Below are positions 7,885-11,626 of a stretch of DNA of 11,626 nucleotides, in pieces; the first letter of the stretch is position 1; each line of letters opens with the position of its first letter. The notes under the pieces are model-generated. The model did not search any database. It saw only the letters and a program-made list of their open reading frames with translations, and was not told the DNA's origin. The stretch covers positions 1-11,626 of the forward strand of contig JACNJP010000311.1 of the NCBI GenBank assembly GCA_014382465.1. Reading direction: 5' to 3'. A program made the translations under genes and the position numbers. Source of the stretch: Planctomycetota bacterium. Lineage in GTDB: Bacteria > Planctomycetota > UBA1135.

Positions 7885-7920
7885 GGGGTCGGACGCCCAT
7901 TAGACTGGGCGTCCGACCCC
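7885..7920. repeat. Perfect 15-bp inverted repeat (hairpin) with GGGGTCGGAC core
   Basis: GGGGTCGGACGCCCA (7885-7899) is the exact reverse complement of TGGGCGTCCGACCCC (7906-7920), with a 6-nt loop TTAGAC. It starts 22 bp after the cytochrome stop and ends 16 bp before the GFA-family ATG. It could end transcription of the cytochrome operon or protect its mRNA, but no run of T follows on either strand, so it is not a standard intrinsic terminator. The left half resembles the sequence at 8356-8375 (14 of 20 bases identical), which suggests a dispersed REP-like hairpin family. Confidence 0.8.
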
Positions 7921-7936
7921 GCTCCCTTGCTGCCCC

Positions 7937-8374
7937 ATGACCACCTTCCGCGGCTCCTGTTCCTGCGGCGCGGTCCGCTTCGAGGCGGACGCGCCGGCCA
8001 AGTTCGTGGCCCACTGCCACTGCCTCAATTGCCGCCGGGCGCACGGCGCCGGGGCGGTCACCTGGGCCGGCTTCCCCGAGGCGCGATTCCGGATCACGGC
8101 GGGGGAGGGCTCGCTCCGCCACTACCGCACCGAGACCGAGGCCACCCGCAGCTTCTGCGGCACCTGCGGCAGCACGCTGCTGTTCTCCTCGCCCCGCTGG
8201 GCCGGGGAGATGCACGTCGCGGTGGCCAACCTCGACGACCCGATCGAGCCGCTCCCCAGCGGCCACGCCTACGCCGACCGCGCGCCGGACTGGTTCCCGA
8301 TCCACGACGACCTGCCCCAGTACGGCGGCGAGTCGGGGATGGAGCCGCTCCAACCGGGGTCAGACATCGATTAA
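7937..8374 (+). CDS. GFA-family (Mss4-like fold) zinc protein, glutathione-dependent formaldehyde-activating enzyme-like
   Basis: A 145-residue protein carrying all seven cysteines of the GFA/CENP-V family: Cys8 and Cys10 (CSCG), Cys27, Cys29 and Cys32 (CHCLNC), Cys74 and Cys77 (FCGTCGS). By analogy with the Paracoccus Gfa structure, Cys8/10/74/77 would hold the structural zinc and Cys27/29/32 the second zinc. Other family landmarks are GAVRFEA and, near the end, the PDWFPIHDDLPQY motif. Most members are of unknown substrate; formaldehyde-glutathione chemistry is not established for the family as a whole, and no formaldehyde dehydrogenase gene is nearby. Length is normal. No Shine-Dalgarno precedes the ATG, which lies 16 bp after a strong hairpin. 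The last residues (GSDID) are encoded by a second hairpin-like repeat that contains the stop codon, so the native C terminus may have been altered by insertion of that repeat. Confidence 0.9.
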   Translation: MTTFRGSCSCGAVRFEADAPAKFVAHCHCLNCRRAHGAGAVTWAGFPEARFRITAGEGSLRHYRTETEATRSFCGTCGSTLLFSSPRWAGEMHVAVANLDDPIEPLPSGHAYADRAPDWFPIHDDLPQYGGESGMEPLQPGSDID

Positions 8375-8383
8375 TCGTCGACC
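8356..8383. repeat. Imperfect hairpin with GGGGTCAGAC core spanning the GFA stop codon
   Basis: GGGGTCAGACATCGATTAAT (8356-8375) matches the left half of the hairpin at 7885 in 14 of 20 positions. It contains the perfect 10-bp palindrome CGATTAATCG (8368-8377), which includes the TAA stop, and GGTC on the left can pair with GACC at 8380-8383 if two small bulges are allowed. It therefore looks like a decayed or truncated copy of the same hairpin element. Confidence 0.5.
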
Positions 8384-8429
8384 GGCAGGACCACTTGTGG
8401 GGAGCGGCCGTCCCAGCGGACGTCGAACC

Positions 8430-8444
8430 GGCGCGATCCGCGCC
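8430..8444. terminator. Possible bidirectional hairpin between convergent GFA and M14 genes
   Basis: GGCGCG-ATC-CGCGCC forms a perfect 6-bp GC stem with a 3-nt loop in the 82-bp gap between the convergent genes ending at 8374 and 8457. No T-run follows on either strand, and such short stems are common in GC-rich DNA, so this is a weak candidate. Confidence 0.25.
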
Positions 8445-8456
8445 AGGCCGGAGAAA

Positions 8457-10229
8457 TCAGCCGCCGGCGGCGGACACCGCCGCTTCCCGGTCGTCGGCCT
8501 TCTCCGCCTGGTAGCGGACCTGCAGGTCGCCGCCGCCGCGGACGATCCACTGCAACCTGACGCGGCCCTTGCCGGGGACGCCCTCCTCCAGCCGGATGCG
8601 GTGCGGCTCGTGCTCGACCATGCGGAAGGTCTCCGGACGCCACGGATCGGTCAGCACGCCGCCGGCGATCACCTCGATCCCGCTGCCGGTCAGCGTCACG
8701 CGGTCGGGGACGCCGATGCCCTTCTGCCCGGCCCAGGCCGAGCGGCTCGGCATCACCTTGTCGTTGACCAGCGTCACCACCACCCGCCGCAGGCCGTCGC
8801 CGATCGGCGTCGCGACCGCGCTCTCGATCTCGACCTCGGCGATCTCCTCGGCGTGGCGGGCGCAGAACAGCGCGTTGCGGTGCAGCATCTCCTCGATCAT
8901 GAAGCTCGGCGCCACCCGCCCGTGCTGGCGCTTGAAGCCGCCGACCTCGACCGTGCCGTAGAGCGGGTGCTCGACCTCGTGCCAGTCGATCCACAAGTCG
9001 CCGAGCATCACCGAGTCGTTCCAGTCGAGCTGGTTCTTGCGGCTCTGCGCGAACCAGTTCTCGCCGGTGCGCTCGCGCTCGCCGCCGTAGTACTGCGGGC
9101 TGGCCCACAGCTCGTTGGTGAAGGAGAAGATCCCCAGCCCCTCGTAGGTCCAGTTGACGAAGCCGCCGTGGACCGTGTAGAGGTCGTCCCACAGGATCAT
9201 GTAGCGGTAGAAGGGCAGGATGATCTCGCCCTCCTCGCCGAGCGCGTCGTAGGCGCGCACGTCCGACGACGGATACGGGCCGACCGACTCGTCGCCCGGC
9301 CCGCGCAGGATCATGCCGCCCGAATTGTGGAAGCTTTGGACCGCGGCGATGTTCGGGTGCGCCAGGATGAACTCGCCGATGGCGCGGGTCTCGGGGTAGC
9401 TGAAGGGGTAGTCGCCGGCGCCGCGCTGGATGTGGTTGGGCTGCCAGTCCGACGGCCAGTTGCGGTTCATGTCGTAGCCGCCGGGGCCATCCTCGTTGGT
9501 GCGGCCGTCGCCGTCGTTGTCGATGCCCTCGGAGCCGAGCATCAGGTAGTCGCCCTGCTTGTCGCTGCCGCGCACCGGGATGGTGATCCGAGGGTCGTCG
9601 GGGTCGAGGTAGTAGTCGCCCTCGCCGGGGGCCACCTTCTTGCGCATCGAGCCGATCTCGCCGTCGCCGTCGAGGTCGTCGTAACCGTCCTCGTCGAACA
9701 GGCCGTCGCGGTCGTTGTCGAGCGGCTTCTTGCCGCTGCGCGAGCTCGAGCCGGTGTTCGGGGCGTCGAACCAGTGGTCGCGGCCGTCCGGGTTCTGCGA
9801 CGGCAGGATGTAGAAGGCGCGCGAATCGAGCAGCCCGCGGGCGCGCTCGTTGTCCTGGTAGTGCTCGAGCAGCCACCAGGCCAGGTAGACCGCCGCCTCG
9901 CCGCCCTGGACCTCGTTGCCGTGGACGTTGCCGTCGACCCACATCGCCGCCTTGTCGGCGTCGGCGCCGGTGGCGGAGTTGGTGAGCGTCATCAGCATCA
10001 TCGGCCGGCCCTCGTAGCTGCGGCCGATCTCCTGGATCGACACGAAGTCCGGGTAGGCGGCACGCAGCTCCTCCATCCAGCCGTTGAGCTCGGCGTGGCG
10101 GTAGTAGCGGTTCCACGGGATCTCGACCTTCGGCTCCCAGGCGCCGCCGGCGTCCTGTCCGTGCGCGGGTCCGGTGATCAGGGTCCCGGCGCAGAGGGCC
10201 GCCAGCGTCAATTGGATCTTGTAGCTCAT
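8457..10229 (-). CDS. Secreted M14-family zinc carboxypeptidase with aspartate-rich calcium-site-like insert
   Basis: A 590-residue predicted metallocarboxypeptidase with a signal peptide (hydrophobic core LTLAALCAGTLI, cleavage near AHGQ, residues 22-25). The M14 active-site residues are present in order: His103 and Glu106 in NVHGNE, Asn255-Arg256 in YDMNRNW, His301 in QSFHNSGG as third zinc ligand, and Glu373 in FTNELW as catalytic Glu candidate. Between the second and third groups is an insert with two aspartate-rich blocks, residues 171-190 (DNDRDG...DLDGDG) and 237-247 (DNDGDGRTNED), which resemble EF-hand or thrombospondin-3 calcium sites. A C-terminal beta-rich domain of ~170 residues follows. 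It likely acts on peptides outside the cytoplasm; specificity is not readable. The start at 10229 is set by GGAGGT 6 nt upstream and by the signal peptide; the frame stays open to 10325 but adds no plausible N terminus. It overlaps the upstream paralogue by ATGA. Confidence 0.92.
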   Translation of the reverse strand: MSYKIQLTLAALCAGTLITGPAHGQDAGGAWEPKVEIPWNRYYRHAELNGWMEELRAAYPDFVSIQEIGRSYEGRPMMLMTLTNSATGADADKAAMWVDGNVHGNEVQGGEAAVYLAWWLLEHYQDNERARGLLDSRAFYILPSQNPDGRDHWFDAPNTGSSSRSGKKPLDNDRDGLFDEDGYDDLDGDGEIGSMRKKVAPGEGDYYLDPDDPRITIPVRGSDKQGDYLMLGSEGIDNDGDGRTNEDGPGGYDMNRNWPSDWQPNHIQRGAGDYPFSYPETRAIGEFILAHPNIAAVQSFHNSGGMILRGPGDESVGPYPSSDVRAYDALGEEGEIILPFYRYMILWDDLYTVHGGFVNWTYEGLGIFSFTNELWASPQYYGGERERTGENWFAQSRKNQLDWNDSVMLGDLWIDWHEVEHPLYGTVEVGGFKRQHGRVAPSFMIEEMLHRNALFCARHAEEIAEVEIESAVATPIGDGLRRVVVTLVNDKVMPSRSAWAGQKGIGVPDRVTLTGSGIEVIAGGVLTDPWRPETFRMVEHEPHRIRLEEGVPGKGRVRLQWIVRGGGDLQVRYQAEKADDREAAVSAAGG

Positions 10230-11626
10230 CCCTGCACCTCCAGGGCGATCTGCGCCCTCCCCGCGGTCTGTGACTCGGCCACCACCACCGCCGGATCGGA
10301 GCCGGCCGGCAGCTGGAAGAGCCATCGGAATTCCTGATGGCCGCCGTGGCCCTCCAAGCGCGTCACCGATTGGCGCTCGAGCCCGCCTAGCAGGGCGCCG
10401 CCCTCCGGCAGCTCGAGCCGCACCATCACCGGCAGCAGGGTCCGCGTCGCCGCGCCCATCTCGCCCATGGTCGGCAGCAGCCGGTCGTTGAGCAGGGTGA
10501 CGCGCGCCTCGCGCAGGCCCTCGCCGAGGTCGCGGACCTCAAGCTTGCGCCACTCCAGCCGCGGCAGGTCGGCCGCCAGCGAGCCGAGGAAGCCGCTCCA
10601 GCGCTCCACCAGGGCCGGGATCTGCTCCATCGGCGGATTCTCGCGCGCCAGCGGCCGCCAGCCGCCGATCTCGACCGCTCCGAGCTGCGGGTGCTCGAAG
10701 GGCGACCAGTCGACGAAGCCGGCGCCGTCGTAGACGGCGTCGTTCCACCGCAGCAGCTTGACCTCGTCGTCCAGGTCCTTGCCTTCGAGCGGCGGGGACC
10801 ACAGCGCGCTCTCCAGCACCAGCCGCCCGGCCTGGAAGTAGCACCAGTCGGCGAAGTTGCCGGCGCCGTGGTCGGCGCTGCGCGGCTTCGGGTCGTCGCC
10901 GGCGTGCAGGCGCTCGCCCAGCAGCTTCAGCAGCCGGGCGTCGCCCTCGCGCGGTTCGGTGGAGTCCTTGTCGCTGGAGTCCTGGCCCTTCGGCGGGTCG
11001 GCGAGGCCGTCCTCCCGGCCCAGCACGATCACCACGGCGATGTTCGGCCGCTCGAGGATGAAGTCCGCCAGGGCCTTGGCCGGCCCCTCGCTCAGCGGGA
11101 AGGCGCCGGCGTCCGCCGCGTGCTCGCGCCAGCGGTGCGGCCAGTTGGCCTCGAGGCGGACGCCGCCGGGCCCGTCCTCGTTGTAGGCCCGGTCGCCGTC
11201 CTCGTCGACGCCCTCGGAGTGGAGCAGGAAGCCGCCGCGCTCGCCCTCGGCCGCGTCGGGCTCGCGCATCGCCCGCGGGTCCTCGGGGTCGGCGAGCCAC
11301 GCGCCGGTCGGATCGGGGACGCGCATCTGCAGCGCCAGGCCGTCGCCGTCGAGGTCCTCGGCGGGGTCCTCGTCGAGGCGGCCGTCGCGGTCCTCGTCGA
11401 CCGGCCGGCCGCGCCAGGCGGCCTCTCCGCGCAGGGCCCGGGCGGCGGCGTCGGGGTTGGCCAGCGGGACGAGATACACGGTGGCCGCGTCGAGCAGCGG
11501 CGACCCGCCGGCCGCGAACTCCGCGGCCAGCGCCAGCCCCACCCGGGTGGCCACCGGCTTTGGTCCGTCCGGGTCGGCGCCCCGACTCACCCCCCGCCGG
11601 CCCGTGGCCCCCACCCCGCCCGACCC
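10226..11626 (-). CDS. Catalytically degenerate M14-like paralogue (pseudopeptidase), 5' end outside window
   Basis: The frame is open to the right edge (467 codons visible), so the N terminus is missing; a GTG at 11614 is in frame but falls inside the domain. The product aligns along its length with the neighbouring M14 carboxypeptidase: NPDA matches NPDG, two aspartate-rich blocks (DEDRDG...DLDGDG and DEDGDRAYNEDGPGG) match the insert, FILERPNIAVV matches FILAHPNIAAV, and EHPQLGAVEIGGW matches EHPLYGTVEVGGF. At the catalytic positions it differs: HGNE becomes RGAD (11573-11584), MNRNW becomes LEANW, QSFH becomes IVLG, and NELW becomes SALW. It should therefore be unable to bind catalytic zinc or act as an M14 peptidase (inference from alignment by eye). 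It may serve as a partner, chaperone or substrate-binding subunit for the active paralogue, whose start overlaps its stop. The reading frame is intact, so this is not a decayed pseudogene. Confidence 0.85.
   Translation of the reverse strand, partial: GSGGVGATGRRGVSRGADPDGPKPVATRVGLALAAEFAAGGSPLLDAATVYLVPLANPDAAARALRGEAAWRGRPVDEDRDGRLDEDPAEDLDGDGLALQMRVPDPTGAWLADPEDPRAMREPDAAEGERGGFLLHSEGVDEDGDRAYNEDGPGGVRLEANWPHRWREHAADAGAFPLSEGPAKALADFILERPNIAVVIVLGREDGLADPPKGQDSSDKDSTEPREGDARLLKLLGERLHAGDDPKPRSADHGAGNFADWCYFQAGRLVLESALWSPPLEGKDLDDEVKLLRWNDAVYDGAGFVDWSPFEHPQLGAVEIGGWRPLARENPPMEQIPALVERWSGFLGSLAADLPRLEWRKLEVRDLGEGLREARVTLLNDRLLPTMGEMGAATRTLLPVMVRLELPEGGALLGGLERQSVTRLEGHGGHQEFRWLFQLPAGSDPAVVVAESQTAGRAQIALEVQG
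10236..10241 (-). promoter_or_regulatory. Ribosome binding site of the M14 carboxypeptidase gene
   Basis: GGAGGT on the minus strand lies 6 nt before the ATG at 10229, inside the last codons (LEVQG) of the upstream paralogue. Together with the ATGA stop/start overlap at 10229-10226 it indicates translational coupling and fixes the start of the downstream gene. Confidence 0.8.

Noticed and set aside
7880..7903. Tiny ORF MKGSDAH after a GGAGG sequence at 7874
   Set aside because: The spacing from GGAGG to the ATG is only about 1 nt, and the ORF lies in the hairpin left arm; more likely a chance product of the repeat.
8371..8459. Possible frameshift at the 3' end of the M14 gene, since another minus-strand frame continues as FDVRWDGRSPQVVLPVDD
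   Set aside because: The C terminus of the paralogue aligns with and ends at nearly the same place as the annotated M14 end, so no extension is needed; stops are rare in this DNA and 30 open codons mean little.
8397..10337. Long plus-strand open frame antisense to the M14 gene (646 codons)
   Set aside because: Repetitive Val/Ala/Asp/Arg composition typical of a GC-rich shadow; the minus strand has complete M14 motifs and a ribosome binding site.
1..11626. CRISPR arrays, tRNA or rRNA genes, riboswitches, insertion sequences, toxin-antitoxin or phage-defence genes
   Set aside because: Read on both strands by eye; no regular repeat-spacer pattern, structured RNA core or recognised protein family of these types was seen.

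Overview
The window is about 11.6 kb of very GC-rich bacterial DNA with dense protein genes and no visible rRNA, tRNA, CRISPR array, integrase or transposase. Several products have Sec signal peptides, one has a possible lipobox, and there is a large multihaem cytochrome c. This suggests a diderm bacterium with a protein-rich periplasm or cell surface. The mix of M64 and M14 peptidases, Asp-box and NHL propellers and a doubled-CXXCH cytochrome resembles environmental Acidobacteriota, Planctomycetota and related metagenome lineages, but the sequence alone does not fix the phylum.

Left part (1-2703): an M64-type zinc peptidase, cut by the left edge, converges with a small zinc-ribbon gene on the minus strand only 5 bp away. 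A membrane-anchored endonuclease/exonuclease/phosphatase-fold protein follows on the plus strand. Middle part (2963-4941): a possible lipoprotein with five Asp-box (BNR/YCF48-like) repeats overlaps, through TTGA, a TTG-started SDR-family NAD(P)-binding protein.

Redox part (5083-7862): a secreted six-bladed NHL propeller and a 16-haem c-type cytochrome lie 14 bp apart and probably form an operon. Fifteen haem sites are CXXCH and the last is CX3CH. After it come a strong 15-bp hairpin, a GFA-family zinc protein and a second, imperfect hairpin spanning the stop of that gene. The two hairpins share a GGGGTC-R-GAC core and look like members of one repeat family.

Right part (8457-11626, minus strand): two paralogous M14-type proteins overlap by ATGA. 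The downstream copy keeps all the expected metallocarboxypeptidase residues. The upstream copy, cut by the right edge, appears to have lost every zinc ligand, the substrate-binding Arg and the catalytic Glu, while keeping the aspartate-rich, calcium-site-like insert. This translationally coupled pair of a predicted peptidase and a predicted pseudopeptidase is the most unusual arrangement here. No known defence or mobile system was recognised.
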